A stretch of 64,000 nt of DNA from Candidatus Nitrospira neomarina (GCF_032051675.1 NZ_CP116968.1:682001-746000), one strand, 5' to 3'. Positions 1 through 9,774 are shown, numbered from the stretch's first letter. Numbers and translations are program-made. Notes: generated by a model from the letters alone, not told the origin.

Positions 1-236
1 TCCTTCTGCCAATATACCCCAACAGTCTGGGAGTGAGAGGTGCTTCTTCGACTGATTCTTGCCGGTTCATCCTCCCTATGGTAATGTCGTGTGTCGTGAT
101 CGAAGACTTTGTCGGAGTCCATGATCCTTGTTGTGTACTTTCCCTGCCTTTTTCGCATTTTCTTTATCTCAACCAGATCAATATCTAGATTCGCGTGCGA
201 TGCGTTCATAATAGAAGCTTAAGGATAGACTGATTT
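1..236. other. Upstream region of accD, no gene recognised
   Basis: All three plus frames close by about position 190 and none gives a recognisable protein tail. The stretch presumably holds the accD promoter, but I cannot point to convincing -35/-10 boxes. A weak AAGGAT ribosome-binding site lies at about 219-225. Confidence 0.4.
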
Positions 237-1097
237 ATGGGATGGTTTAAACGGAATAAAAGCACGGATCCCGAAGGTACGTCCATTAAAATCGTGGAAG
301 GGATGTGGATTAAATGCGCTGTGTGTCGCGCCATTATTTTTAAGCGCGAGATTGAGCGAAATTTAAAAGTCTGCCCGAAATGCCAATACCATTTTCCGCT
401 ATCGGTTGGTGAGCGATTGGAACTGATTGTTGATCCTGGTTCATTCGAGGAATGGGATAAAGATTTAGTTCCAGGAGATCCCCTACAATTTGTGGACACT
501 TTGCCGTACCGCAAGCGCATTCACAAGGCCCAAGAAAAAACGGGAAAAAAGGAAGCAATTTTGACCGGGCGATGCCAAATTGGCAGGAAGCCCGTGGCGC
601 TTGGAATTTTTGATTTTTCATTTATGGGTGGGAGCATGGGATCGGTGGTCGGCGAGAAAATTTGTCGGGCAATCGACCACGCGCTAACGGCGCATATGCC
701 ATTTTTGTTGGTCACGACTTCCGGTGGCGCACGCATGCAAGAGGGGACTTTGTCACTCATGCAAATGGCCAAAACCGCGTCAGCTTTGGCGAAATTGCAA
801 GAGGCTCGAATGCCCTTTGTTGTCCTGTTAACGGATCCGACCTTTGGGGGGGTCACTGCCAGTGTCGCAATGTTGGGTGATATCATTCTCGCGGAACCGA
901 AGGCGCTGATTGGGTTTGCCGGCCCACGGGTCATAGAGCAAACGATCAAAGAACATTTGCCTGAAGGCTTTCAGCGTGCTGAGTTTTTGTTGGAACATGG
1001 CATGGTTGATCATATCGTGGAACGAAAAACTCTCAAGCCAACCCTGGAAACGTTGCTTTCGCATTGTGTCACAGAACTCTCTTCCTCTTCGGCGTAA
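237..1097 (+). CDS. accD: Acetyl-CoA carboxylase carboxyltransferase beta subunit
   Basis: This is the beta subunit of the cytoplasmic carboxyltransferase that moves the carboxyl group from carboxybiotin to acetyl-CoA, giving malonyl-CoA for fatty acid synthesis. The 286-residue length is usual for the family. An N-terminal four-cysteine zinc ribbon is visible (C27, C30, C46, C49). It is followed by a crotonase-like carboxyltransferase core with SGGARMQEG at 162-170, a Gly-Gly pair at 203-204 and FAGPRVIEQT at 227-236. AccD works with AccA, which is not in this window. folC follows about 100 bp downstream on the same strand, the common accD-folC order, so the two may share a transcript. The ATG start lies 12 nt after a weak AAGGAT. 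Confidence 0.97.
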   Translation: MGWFKRNKSTDPEGTSIKIVEGMWIKCAVCRAIIFKREIERNLKVCPKCQYHFPLSVGERLELIVDPGSFEEWDKDLVPGDPLQFVDTLPYRKRIHKAQEKTGKKEAILTGRCQIGRKPVALGIFDFSFMGGSMGSVVGEKICRAIDHALTAHMPFLLVTTSGGARMQEGTLSLMQMAKTASALAKLQEARMPFVVLLTDPTFGGVTASVAMLGDIILAEPKALIGFAGPRVIEQTIKEHLPEGFQRAEFLLEHGMVDHIVERKTLKPTLETLLSHCVTELSSSSA

Positions 1098-1247
1098 TGG
1101 CCGAAAGGTCAGGCTCTCCTTGTGTCCAGGTGGATCTCAACAGCCATGACGATGGGCTATCCCCTTCATGGTGAGAGCCATACGTTGTAGTTATTATTGA
1201 TACGAAAACTCCTTCCCTTTATTGTCTCCCGCCCAGTTTCGATTCCT

Positions 1248-2537
1248 GTGGCTAGCTATCCAGAAACGCTTAACTATCTTTTTTCCTTGCACCGGTTTGG
1301 CATCAAGCTCGGCCTGGAAGCTATTACCGATACTCTTGCCAGGCTAGGGAATCCTCAGCACCGATATCCTACCCTGCATATTGCCGGCACGAACGGGAAG
1401 GGTTCTTCCTCAGCCATGCTAGCCAGGATCCTTGAAGCGAGCGGGTACCGGGTTGGTCTGTATACGTCCCCGCATTTGATTGATTTCCGAGAGCGCATTC
1501 GTGTTCAGGGAACAGACATTTCGCAAGAATCGGTTTGTGCCCTGACCGAGCAGATTCGGCGAACCGCCAATCCCCTCACAACCCTCACCTTTTTTGAATT
1601 TACGACCGCGCTGGCTTTTCTCCATTTTAAAAACCAACAAGTGGACATGGCGGTGGTAGAAGTCGGGATGGGCGGACAGTTTGATGCGACCAATGTGTTG
1701 AGCCCCATGGGTGCTTTGATAACGGGGATTAGTTTCGATCATGAGGCCTATTTGGGAGATTCTCTTCAGAAGATTGCGAGGGAGAAAGCCGGCATCATTA
1801 CACAAAAGGCTCCGGTGGTTTTGGGACCCATGCCGGAAGATATTCTTCAGATTTTTGAGACTCAGGCCAGGAAGTGGCAGGCGCCCTGCTTTCGTATGGG
1901 GCAGGACTTTTTCCTTCTGGAAACCAGCGCAACGACTTTTACCTATCAAGGGCCGGGATGGACTATTCCAGGCCTACAGACGAATTTGCCCGGCCGGCAT
2001 CAGTTGGTGAACGCGACCAATGCTCTTGCGTTATTGGAGATGGCCGTCGATGGCACATTCCCTATTTCACCGTCGGCCATTCGAACCGGTTTGCAAGAGG
2101 TGAGATGGAGAGGTCGATTAGAAATCGTGCAACGAAATCCACTTCTGGTTCTGGATGGGGCGCACAATCTTGCGGGTGCTCACGTGTTATTTGACTTTCT
2201 CCACTCACAAATTCATGATGGCGCGGGACGAAAACTCATTCTGGTGGTTGGGATGATGCGCGACAAGAATCTTCAGGGATTTCTGCGTGTGTTCATTCCA
2301 ATTGTTGACCACCTGATTCTCACCCAGCCACGGATGGAAAGGGCGGCGTCGGTAGATGAGCTCAATCAGGCCGTCGATCGCGAAGACCTGGTGCCGTGTC
2401 TACTTGCAGATTCATGGGAGGCTGTTTGCAGGGCCAAAGACAACTCCAATCCCGCAGACGTGATCTGTGTGACCGGGTCGTTATTTCTGGTTGGGGAGGT
2501 ACTCAAACGGCTCACTCAGCCGGATTTTCCAACGTGA
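1248..2537 (+). CDS. folC: Bifunctional folylpolyglutamate / dihydrofolate synthase
   Basis: FolC ligates glutamate to folates and, in many bacteria, also makes dihydrofolate from dihydropteroate. It belongs to the Mur ligase superfamily and is cytoplasmic. The ATP-binding P-loop GTNGKGSS lies at about residues 47-54 from the chosen start, followed by the family's TSPHL and GMGGQFDATN segments and a C-terminal Mur-ligase domain with LDGAHN. The frame is open from a TTG at 1197, but family members begin a few residues before the YPETLxYL segment, so I chose the GTG at 1248 (429 aa). Neither start has a good ribosome-binding site. The stop overlaps the lptD start (GTGA). Confidence 0.92.
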   Translation: MASYPETLNYLFSLHRFGIKLGLEAITDTLARLGNPQHRYPTLHIAGTNGKGSSSAMLARILEASGYRVGLYTSPHLIDFRERIRVQGTDISQESVCALTEQIRRTANPLTTLTFFEFTTALAFLHFKNQQVDMAVVEVGMGGQFDATNVLSPMGALITGISFDHEAYLGDSLQKIAREKAGIITQKAPVVLGPMPEDILQIFETQARKWQAPCFRMGQDFFLLETSATTFTYQGPGWTIPGLQTNLPGRHQLVNATNALALLEMAVDGTFPISPSAIRTGLQEVRWRGRLEIVQRNPLLVLDGAHNLAGAHVLFDFLHSQIHDGAGRKLILVVGMMRDKNLQGFLRVFIPIVDHLILTQPRMERAASVDELNQAVDREDLVPCLLADSWEAVCRAKDNSNPADVICVTGSLFLVGEVLKRLTQPDFPT

Positions 2538-4831
2538 CTGGTGCGGGCGTGGGTGGAGGCCTGTGTGTGCTCTCGCGCCGGTCTCATGGAGTATTGCTTG
2601 GTATATTGATCTTCCTCACGATACTGGCAGCGGGAAAAACCGCGTTCGGGCAATCGGACGTCTCACGTGTGGAATCCGAGGAGGTCCCGGCAGCATCCTC
2701 AGCTGAGAGGGGCTCTGTTGAACCAACCTCACAGGGAATTCCCGTCACCATTAATGCCGACCGAATTGAATATGATAATGATCGGGAAGAATATCATGCC
2801 ACCGGGGCAGTGGATATCACACGGGGCCCCATTCATCTCAATGCGGATGAAGCCACCCTTCAAAAGCTCACGGGGCGTCTCACGGCGCGTGGTCATGTGC
2901 ATTTACGGGATGTGAAGACCGATATCTGGTCGGAAGAGCTTGAGCTCAATCTCAATACCGAAGCGGGAGTGATCACGAACGGCAGTATTTATCTCAAGGA
3001 GCAGAATTCCTTTGTGACGGGGCGACGGCTTCAGCGGTTTTCTGAAACCCATTATCGGGTCAAGGAGGGTTCCTTTACCAATTGTGATGCGAAGAATGGC
3101 GAGATTCCAGCCTGGCGATTTAACTTTCATGATATGGATGTGGAATATGAGGACAGTTTGTTTGGTAAAGGCGTATGGTTCAATGTGAACGATGTGCCGG
3201 TCGTCCCGATTCCCACCTTTCGATATCCGCTTGGCGCTTCTCGAAAAAGCGGATTCTTATTTCCTACGACCGGGTACAATACGCAATTTGGTTACCAGTA
3301 TCGGCAGGGATATTTTTGGGCCATCAATCCCAGCAATGATTTAACCATTTCCCCCCAAATCTTAACGGAGCGTGGAGGAGGTGCGGATCTGGAATATCGC
3401 TATATGTGGAATCGCCTCACAAAGGGAGAATGGTTGATACGCTCGCTTTATGATACCCAGCAAAATCGTGGGCGAGCCGAAGTTCGAGGAGCTCATGCTC
3501 AGCAATTCAATCCTGATTTGTCCTTACGAATGCGCGCCAATTTTTCAAGTGATCGAACGGTATTGCAAAATTTTAGCAGTTCTGGGACTCAACGGGCTTT
3601 ACCCAGCCAAGAGTCGCACCTCACTATTTTGCAACGGCTTGATCATGGAGCGCTATATCTTACCGGCCAATATATTCAGCCGTTAGCCACCGGCGGGAAT
3701 TCGACCTTTCAGCGGTTACCCGAAATCGGACATCGCTTCATGAATCCCAGTGTCTTGGGCAGTCCCATATCGCTGACCGCGGAAACGACTGCGGTGCAAT
3801 TTCACAGGCAGACAGGATTCGATGTCGGTCGGATCGATGTGATGCCGGGACTGTCAATGGAAGGGCTCCATCTGGGGCATGCCCTGGGATTCCGTCCCCA
3901 GGTAAAATTTCGTGAAGTAGGTTATACGCGGGGGCTCACGGAGAAATCAGCCCAACATCGTGAAACCTTTTGGGTTGGGGCTGAATTGTTCTCGAATGTC
4001 TCGAAACGGTTTTCCCTCGGCGATGGGAATTGGATCCGTCATTCTCTACAACCGAATGTAATTTATGAGTATGTGCCACAAACGAAACAATCGGAATTAG
4101 TTCAGATCGATGCCGTGGATGATTTAATTCAAAAGAGTTTGGTGACCTATTCCTTGAAAAATCGTCTGAGCCAAATTGGTGGCGGAAAATCCAATGCCTG
4201 GTTGGATCTGTTCTTTGCCCAAAGTTATCATGTGGCCAATCCGCCACCCCTCGCCTCCCGGTTTTCGGATATCTGGACACGGGGGCATTTTCATTCACCG
4301 GTCGATTCCTCAGCTTTCATCTCGGCCTTTAATCTGAGGGTCGATGCCTTTTACGATCCGAATAGGAAATATTTTTCTCAGATGAACACCGATGTGCTCA
4401 TCCAAAGCCGGCAGACATGGTATATGACCGTTGGTCAGCGGTACACCAAAGAGGGAACGAGAGTCCGCCGTGGAGATATTTGGAATCCCGTGTCGTTTAA
4501 TGAGGTGTTGGCTCCGGATGAGGAAATCCTCTATCTCACGACTGGAGGTGGAGTGCGTTTGCCCTATGGTGTGACCGTAGGCACCAAGTGGTATCATGAC
4601 CTCCGAACGGGACAGACGGCGGAATGGGATGTGGTCGGGCTCTACCAAAATCCCTGTCGATGTTTTTCCCTCGGGCTCACGTATACACGGCTTCCTGACC
4701 GCTCACAATTTGAATTTCTCATCAGCTTGACCGGGTTGTGGGGGACCCAAGGGCATGGGACGCAATTAATGAAGCTGATCTTGGGCCCCATCATGGCGGG
4801 AGAGCGTGGAATTCCTTGGGACTATCGCTAA
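2534..4831 (+). CDS. lptD: LPS-assembly protein LptD (OstA)
   Basis: LptD is the outer-membrane beta-barrel that, with lipoprotein LptE, inserts lipopolysaccharide into the outer leaflet. The frame is open from 2396 inside folC, but a GTG at 2534 overlaps the folC stop by four bases. It gives 765 aa with a hydrophobic signal segment ending near a TAFGQS cleavage region, so I take it as the start. After a low-complexity linker comes an LptA/OstA-like jellyroll (INADRIEYD, TGAVDITRG), then a long beta-strand-rich barrel. A C-x-C pair (PCRC) near the C-terminus recalls the cysteines used in LptD disulfides. It shows that the host makes an LPS-bearing outer membrane. Confidence 0.93.
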   Translation: MTGAGVGGGLCVLSRRSHGVLLGILIFLTILAAGKTAFGQSDVSRVESEEVPAASSAERGSVEPTSQGIPVTINADRIEYDNDREEYHATGAVDITRGPIHLNADEATLQKLTGRLTARGHVHLRDVKTDIWSEELELNLNTEAGVITNGSIYLKEQNSFVTGRRLQRFSETHYRVKEGSFTNCDAKNGEIPAWRFNFHDMDVEYEDSLFGKGVWFNVNDVPVVPIPTFRYPLGASRKSGFLFPTTGYNTQFGYQYRQGYFWAINPSNDLTISPQILTERGGGADLEYRYMWNRLTKGEWLIRSLYDTQQNRGRAEVRGAHAQQFNPDLSLRMRANFSSDRTVLQNFSSSGTQRALPSQESHLTILQRLDHGALYLTGQYIQPLATGGNSTFQRLPEIGHRFMNPSVLGSPISLTAETTAVQFHRQTGFDVGRIDVMPGLSMEGLHLGHALGFRPQVKFREVGYTRGLTEKSAQHRETFWVGAELFSNVSKRFSLGDGNWIRHSLQPNVIYEYVPQTKQSELVQIDAVDDLIQKSLVTYSLKNRLSQIGGGKSNAWLDLFFAQSYHVANPPPLASRFSDIWTRGHFHSPVDSSAFISAFNLRVDAFYDPNRKYFSQMNTDVLIQSRQTWYMTVGQRYTKEGTRVRRGDIWNPVSFNEVLAPDEEILYLTTGGGVRLPYGVTVGTKWYHDLRTGQTAEWDVVGLYQNPCRCFSLGLTYTRLPDRSQFEFLISLTGLWGTQGHGTQLMKLILGPIMAGERGIPWDYR

Positions 4832-4836
4832 CCGTC

Positions 4837-5481
4837 ATGCGCCTTTTACCTATGCGAATGTGCACGGTCCCGGTGATGGTTCTATGGGGCTTAGTCGCCT
4901 GGCCGTTTCATCTCTGGGCGCAAGAAGTCGTGACTGATCAGGTCACCATCACGTCGGCAAGAGGACAGCTGTTTGGCATCACGTCCGGCGAGGGAATTGC
5001 CAGAAAGGGGTTAGCGTCGGGGGAAGACGTGCTGGTGGTCGAAAGCAAAGGTATGACGGGATATGTTCAGACAACCACACGGTTGCTTGGATTTTCAGGT
5101 CGGTTACAACGGTGGGTGGACATGAATCTTTCCTCGGCGGAGGAAGTGATCACTGCCACGGTCACTCCCAAAATGATTATTGTTCAAGGTCAACAGGCGG
5201 CCTACGGTTTTCAAAGTGATCTTGGTCGTTGGAAACGGGAACCGTGGGGAGCCGGAGAGGTGTTGGTGAAGAGTATCGTGAATGACTATGTGGCCGTGCT
5301 CATTACCAATCGACGGGCCCTGGGATTTTCTGCGTTGACCGGAGGGTTTTTTTCGCAAGATCTTCCATCCGGCAATGCGATTGACCAGACGGAAGCCAAT
5401 GCGAATATTGTGATCATCCACCTGTCCGGATTGATGTTGGTGTTCCGATCCGGCTTGGCGATTTGGACGGTGTTGCCCTGA
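4837..5481 (+). CDS. Secreted hypothetical protein
   Basis: I do not recognise the family. The ATG at 4837, five bases after the lptD stop, gives 214 aa with a clear signal peptide (hydrophobic segment MVLWGLVAWPFHLWA, likely cleavage after AWA). The mature part is rich in beta-type sequence with repeated short valine-rich strands and no cysteines or catalytic motif I can name. The spacing suggests co-transcription with lptD, so an envelope role is reasonable but unproven. A frame extension upstream to 4738 lies inside lptD and is less likely because it would bury the signal peptide. Confidence 0.7.
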   Translation: MRLLPMRMCTVPVMVLWGLVAWPFHLWAQEVVTDQVTITSARGQLFGITSGEGIARKGLASGEDVLVVESKGMTGYVQTTTRLLGFSGRLQRWVDMNLSSAEEVITATVTPKMIIVQGQQAAYGFQSDLGRWKREPWGAGEVLVKSIVNDYVAVLITNRRALGFSALTGGFFSQDLPSGNAIDQTEANANIVIIHLSGLMLVFRSGLAIWTVLP

Positions 5482-5709
5482 CTAATGGGAGGTAGGACTA
5501 CTGGCCAATTCCTGGTGCTTGGTCACGCCCGGGTAATCCACCCCAATAGGGCTGTTCGAGCAATAATGGCTCCACCAGTCAATAACTTCCTGAAGAAAAG
5601 GATCTTCCGGTCCCGTCGCAAAGAGGTGACCATAGAGATAGCCGGTTTGGGTATCAAAGAGGATGAATATCGGCATGGGAGCCGGTTGTGGAGGATGTGG
5701 CGTGTCCAT
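5482..5709 (-). CDS. Small hypothetical protein, convergent
   Basis: This 75-aa reading frame on the minus strand ends directly against the stop of the secreted protein on the plus strand. Composition looks protein-like (PMPIFILFDTQTGYLYGHLF, then a WWSHYC segment), and the frame stays open about 75 nt upstream of the ATG with plausible sequence but no ATG, GTG or TTG. It could be a real small gene, or the 3' part of one that has lost its start. It breaks the otherwise plus-strand layout. No family recognised. Confidence 0.45.
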   Translation of the reverse strand: MDTPHPPQPAPMPIFILFDTQTGYLYGHLFATGPEDPFLQEVIDWWSHYCSNSPIGVDYPGVTKHQELASSPTSH

Positions 5710-5997
5710 GGGTCGTCGGGATCGTGCGTCAGAGGTTCCTTCCGTTTTCTCTAGGTATTCTTGTCGGAACGTGTTGGATATTTCTTAAATATACCCTTGG
5801 ATCAAGGGGATTTGGTCGTTCATGGAAATTTGAGTCTCTTTGGTGATTCAAAAGCGAGGGGCAGGAACCCGGTAATGATCGCGTCAAATTAGAAGACAAC
5901 CCTTGACCTTCCCCGTCAAATGGGGTAGCTATGTTCCTTTACCGCACAATCGAGTCAACGGTATGTGCGTTTATCCGGGCTGAGAGGGAGGCTATTC

Positions 5998-7458
5998 ATG
6001 GAAGCGTTCGATTCTGCTGGATCAGCTATCGCGAAGCAGGTTGCCAGGATCCTGCTGGTTGAAGATGAAATCGATGTGCGGGAGTCCATCAAGTTGCAGC
6101 TTGAGGATGAGGGGCATCAGGTTGTGGATACGGAATCCGGCGGCGACGCCTTGGTTCTGGCCGAGGCTTCCCAGTTCGATATTGTCTTGACCGACGTGAT
6201 GATTCCCGACATCAACGGAATTGAGTTAGTTCAGCGCATCACGCAACTTCCCAATCATCCGGTCATGATCGTCATGACGGGATATGGGTCGGTAGAGATG
6301 GCGGTAAAAGCGATTAAGGCCGGTGCCTTTGATTTTCTCTCTAAACCTTTTTCCATGGATGTGTTGAGTGCCACGCTTGCCAGTGCCTTACGGGTCAAGA
6401 GTCTTCAGGACGAGAATGTCGAATTGAAGAAAACCGTCAAAGGCCAATTTAGTTTAGGAAAACTCATTAGCTCCAGTCAGGTGATGCAGGAAGTATTTCA
6501 ACTGATCGATTGCGTCGCCGATACCGATAGCACGGTGCTGATTTTAGGAGAAAGTGGAACCGGAAAAGAATTAATTGCCCAGACCATTCATTGTCATAGC
6601 ATGCGGCGCCAGGGAAGCCTGATTCCTGTTAATTGCGGAGCGATTCCCGAGGCGTTATTAGAAAGTGAATTGTTCGGTCATGAGAAAGGGGCCTTTACCG
6701 GAGCGGTCGCATCTCGGGTCGGACGATTTGAGTTGGCGACGGGGGGAACAATTTTCCTTGATGAAATCGGAGATCTGAGTCCCCCGCTCCAAGTCAAGCT
6801 TTTGCGGGTCCTACAGGAGCGAACGTTTGAACGTGTAGGGGGGACTCGAACGTATAAATCGGACGCCCGGGTTATTGCCGCTACGAACCAAGATCTTGAA
6901 ACCCTGGTGGCCGCGAAACAATTTCGGGAGGATTTGTTTTATCGATTAAACGTGGTGCCGGTTCTGGTTCCGCCTCTACGGCAGCGGGTCGAAGATATCC
7001 CGCTCCTGCTCCAGCATTTCATCACGATGTTCAATGATCGCCGGAAAGCAGAACTCACCGGAGTGGCCGATGATGCGATGAGTCTCTTATGTGAATATCC
7101 CTGGCCGGGAAATGTTCGTGAACTCGGAAACATTGTTGAGCGGATAGCGATCTTGAAACGGCGGGGGATGATCGTCCCGGATGATTTGCCGGAAAAAATC
7201 CGGCGATTACCCTCCTCTCATCTCCCCACCATGCCGGCGGCAATTCCCGTGGCCGGGATGGATCTCTCGAGAACGGTTGAGGAGTTTGAAAACCGGTTGA
7301 TTCTTGAAGCGCTCGAGCGAACGAATTGGGTCAAAAGTAAAGCGGCTCGTCTCCTGCAAATCAATCGCACCACCCTCATTGAAAAGTTAAAAAAGAAATC
7401 CCTGGCCGAAGTGGTCGCACAACGGGCGACCCCATCGGAAGATCTGGCCGACGTGTAG
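5998..7458 (+). CDS. Sigma-54-dependent response regulator (FlrA/FleQ or AtoC type)
   Basis: This is a three-domain bacterial enhancer-binding protein that activates RNA polymerase carrying sigma-54. The receiver domain covers about residues 15-130 with acceptor D66. The AAA+ domain has Walker A GESGTGKE at 184-191, the sigma-54-contacting GAFTGA at 231-236 and Walker B IFLDEIGD at 252-259. A Fis-type helix-turn-helix ends the protein (about 440-465; NRTTLIEKLKKK resembles FleQ/FlrA tails). I chose ATG 5998, 486 aa, because a strong GAGGGAGG precedes it; the frame is open to 5965. It stands directly ahead of the kinase-regulator pair and the flagellar genes, so it is a candidate top-level flagellar activator. 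The intact receiver Asp differs from FleQ/FlrA, where the pocket is degenerate. Confidence 0.9.
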   Translation: MEAFDSAGSAIAKQVARILLVEDEIDVRESIKLQLEDEGHQVVDTESGGDALVLAEASQFDIVLTDVMIPDINGIELVQRITQLPNHPVMIVMTGYGSVEMAVKAIKAGAFDFLSKPFSMDVLSATLASALRVKSLQDENVELKKTVKGQFSLGKLISSSQVMQEVFQLIDCVADTDSTVLILGESGTGKELIAQTIHCHSMRRQGSLIPVNCGAIPEALLESELFGHEKGAFTGAVASRVGRFELATGGTIFLDEIGDLSPPLQVKLLRVLQERTFERVGGTRTYKSDARVIAATNQDLETLVAAKQFREDLFYRLNVVPVLVPPLRQRVEDIPLLLQHFITMFNDRRKAELTGVADDAMSLLCEYPWPGNVRELGNIVERIAILKRRGMIVPDDLPEKIRRLPSSHLPTMPAAIPVAGMDLSRTVEEFENRLILEALERTNWVKSKAARLLQINRTTLIEKLKKKSLAEVVAQRATPSEDLADV

Positions 7459-7646
7459 TAAGCGAAAACGCCCGGCCTCTCCCGCCGTGTTTTTGCCTTC
7501 CCATTCCAAACAAGCCTGAGGTTCTGACCATTCCGTCAACTCCTTGACGTCGGCAATATTGTCCGTTCGTCTTCGTCCTTACAAAACTTCCTGGTTTTTC
7601 AACGAAAACCCTGTTGTCGATTTTTTGCCATCGGCAAGAATGACTC

Positions 7647-7662
7647 CGGTCTAATTTTTGCT
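7647..7662 (+). promoter_or_regulatory. Possible sigma-54 promoter before the TPR-kinase-regulator operon
   Basis: The sequence CGGTCTAATTTTTGCT keeps the GG-N10-GC spacing and the T-rich -12 half of a sigma-54 promoter, but the -24 half (CGGTCT) fits TGGCAC poorly. It lies 34 bp before the GTG start of the TPR protein. Proposed by analogy with flrBC of Vibrio, which is sigma-54 dependent; weak on sequence alone. Confidence 0.35.
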
Positions 7663-7695
7663 GAAGAGGTCTATCAGGTTGGAGCAGAAACCAAA

Positions 7696-9774
7696 GTGAG
7701 GAAATTTACTTGGATTGCCCTGTTGTGTGTTTTCTGGCCCAGCGCAGTTTTGGGAGGCCCGTGTTCTGAATTTTCCTGGTACGTTTCCCGCGACATGATG
7801 ATGCCGGAAATTATTCGACAGGGACAGGATGCAGTACGCGCGGGACAACTCTTGGAAGCCAGAGATATGTTTGCCACCTATTTAAAAGAGCAGGAGCATG
7901 GGCAGTTTGCAGAAGGGACCCGTTGGATCCTGTCCTCTCTTCCTGATCCGTTGGATGAACCGGGTAGAGAAAAATTTCAACGCATCGAGCGTCTGCAAGC
8001 GATGAAAATGAGTGATCCGCAGAGTGTGTATGTCCCATGGGCCGTGTGTGCCATGGGTAATGTGTATTGGGAGGCTGGATGGTTTTCAGAAGCCAGCGGA
8101 ATATTCGAAGATTTTCTCCGGTCCTATCCCGATCATCCGTTAGCGGGAGGAGTCATGGTCGAAGCCGGACTAGGGTATCTGAGCAATAGGCAATATTTGG
8201 AGGCAGCACTGATTCTCAGACGAGTGGTAGAAGAACCCAAGTGGAGTGGCCATCGCCTGAAGGCGGCATTGGGGTTGGCGGATGCCACGGCCATGGCGAA
8301 GGCTTGGAAGCAGGCCTACTACTGGTACCGGGTGGTCGAAGCCGAAAAGCCTGAACTCATTCGCCGGTCTGGGAATTCATCGTATCAGTATGGATTAACG
8401 GAACTTGCGGTTGGAAATCCTGCCATGGCGATATCCAGATTTTTGTTGACGGTGAATCTTCATCCGCATGAGGAAACAGCCGGGATGGCCTTGAACCAAA
8501 TATCCGAAAAATTACGGAAAGACGGGCATGAATATCTGGCCTTGTATTTTGCCGATCAAGCCCGACAACGTTTTCCCGACCAGGAACCCGGTCGACGTGG
8601 ACAGGCCGCGCTCACCAGATGGGTCGTGGCGTTTGTCACCCAGGAGCACGCCAAGGAGGACTGGGTCAAAGAGTACCATCGGTTTGATGATTTGGAAATC
8701 TATCTCTCGCTCTCATGGGATTATGTTCTAGAAACGGCCGGTAAGCTCAGTCATGCCCTGGAAAGGGATGTGGCTGATGAGAGCCTGTTGTGGATGGGAC
8801 AAGCCTATCAGGCGCTAGGGGAGTACGCTGATGCGGTTCAAACCTATACCCGTCTCATTGTCGTCACCTCGTCCGATGAGAGCCGCCAGACAGGTCAGGA
8901 TCGACTCGCCCGCTTGTTACAGCATCAGATTCGTTCTTTCTATGATTCGAAAGCCTGGGTGCCGTTACTCAAGTTTCACACCGACTATCAAGACGCCTTT
9001 CAGCTGGTGCCATTGGAACGGGAGCGTCTCTTGATGGTGGCGCAGGCCTATCAGCAAGTGAATCTTCCGGCAGAAGCCTGGCATTGGTATGGCCAACTCT
9101 TAAAGGAGTACCCCGACAGTCCTCTTCGGGAGGACATTCGCCTTCAGCAGGTGGTGGTTGCTCAAGAGCAGAAAAACAAATCTTGGGTGCAAGAGGCGGG
9201 AACGTCCTATCTCCGTGAGTTTCCCAATGGCCGGGGGCGTGGGCAGGTGGAGACCATTCTTGCCTTGGAAGCTCTCACGGACAAACGGTATGCAGAAGCG
9301 ATACAAGGTTTCTCGGCGGCTCTCCAGCATGTGGACGGTGAAATGGAGCAACGCTATGTGCTCCGGAATCGGGCACGCGCCTATCGAGCGCTCGGACGGA
9401 TGGAGTCCGTGGTGCAAGACCTCCGACAGGTAGTGTCCATTCAACCCACGCAGGTTTCCGATGTCCTCCGTTTGGGGGATGCCATGTTTGATCATGGGGA
9501 CTATGTCGAAGCTCAGCATCTGTACGATCAAGCCCTGGCCTTTGATGCGCCGCCGGCCTTGCACACCTGGGCCAAATATCGGCTAGCGGCCTCGCTTGAA
9601 TACATGGGGAAGTCCGATGAAGCGGCCGCGCTGCTCGCTGAAATCCGTCAATTACCAACCCGTTCTCCAGAATTGGAACATACGATTCGTTCAGCCGCCA
9701 CGGCGGTGTTGGATGAAATGTCCTCGAAAGAAACCCCACCAACCAGGATACCCGATGCCCCAATTCAATCCTAA
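7696..9774 (+). CDS. Secreted tetratricopeptide-repeat protein
   Basis: This 692-aa protein starts at GTG with a signal peptide (IALLCVFWPSAVLGG) and is then almost wholly helical TPR/Sel1-like repeats. Recurring pieces include EAxxxFxxxLxxYPDHP near residues 130-150, YPDSPLREDI near 475, and AEAIQGFSAALQHVDG and RAYRALGRMESVVQDL near 530-570. Such proteins are periplasmic scaffolds and resemble the YbgF/BamD type in repeat style only. The next gene, a histidine kinase, starts inside its last 20 nt, so translation is coupled. That arrangement suggests the TPR protein may sense or stage flagellar assembly for the kinase, which is inference. A specific family name is not supported. Confidence 0.75.
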   Translation: MRKFTWIALLCVFWPSAVLGGPCSEFSWYVSRDMMMPEIIRQGQDAVRAGQLLEARDMFATYLKEQEHGQFAEGTRWILSSLPDPLDEPGREKFQRIERLQAMKMSDPQSVYVPWAVCAMGNVYWEAGWFSEASGIFEDFLRSYPDHPLAGGVMVEAGLGYLSNRQYLEAALILRRVVEEPKWSGHRLKAALGLADATAMAKAWKQAYYWYRVVEAEKPELIRRSGNSSYQYGLTELAVGNPAMAISRFLLTVNLHPHEETAGMALNQISEKLRKDGHEYLALYFADQARQRFPDQEPGRRGQAALTRWVVAFVTQEHAKEDWVKEYHRFDDLEIYLSLSWDYVLETAGKLSHALERDVADESLLWMGQAYQALGEYADAVQTYTRLIVVTSSDESRQTGQDRLARLLQHQIRSFYDSKAWVPLLKFHTDYQDAFQLVPLERERLLMVAQAYQQVNLPAEAWHWYGQLLKEYPDSPLREDIRLQQVVVAQEQKNKSWVQEAGTSYLREFPNGRGRGQVETILALEALTDKRYAEAIQGFSAALQHVDGEMEQRYVLRNRARAYRALGRMESVVQDLRQVVSIQPTQVSDVLRLGDAMFDHGDYVEAQHLYDQALAFDAPPALHTWAKYRLAASLEYMGKSDEAAALLAEIRQLPTRSPELEHTIRSAATAVLDEMSSKETPPTRIPDAPIQS

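Noticed and set aside
2396-2533. Upstream extension of lptD inside folC
   Set aside because: Would bury the signal peptide; GTG 2534 overlaps the folC stop in the usual coupled way.
5903-5931. Sigma-70 promoter before the first activator
   Set aside because: TTGACC is good, but the box at 17-bp spacing (TAGCTA) matches TATAAT poorly; not reported as a feature.
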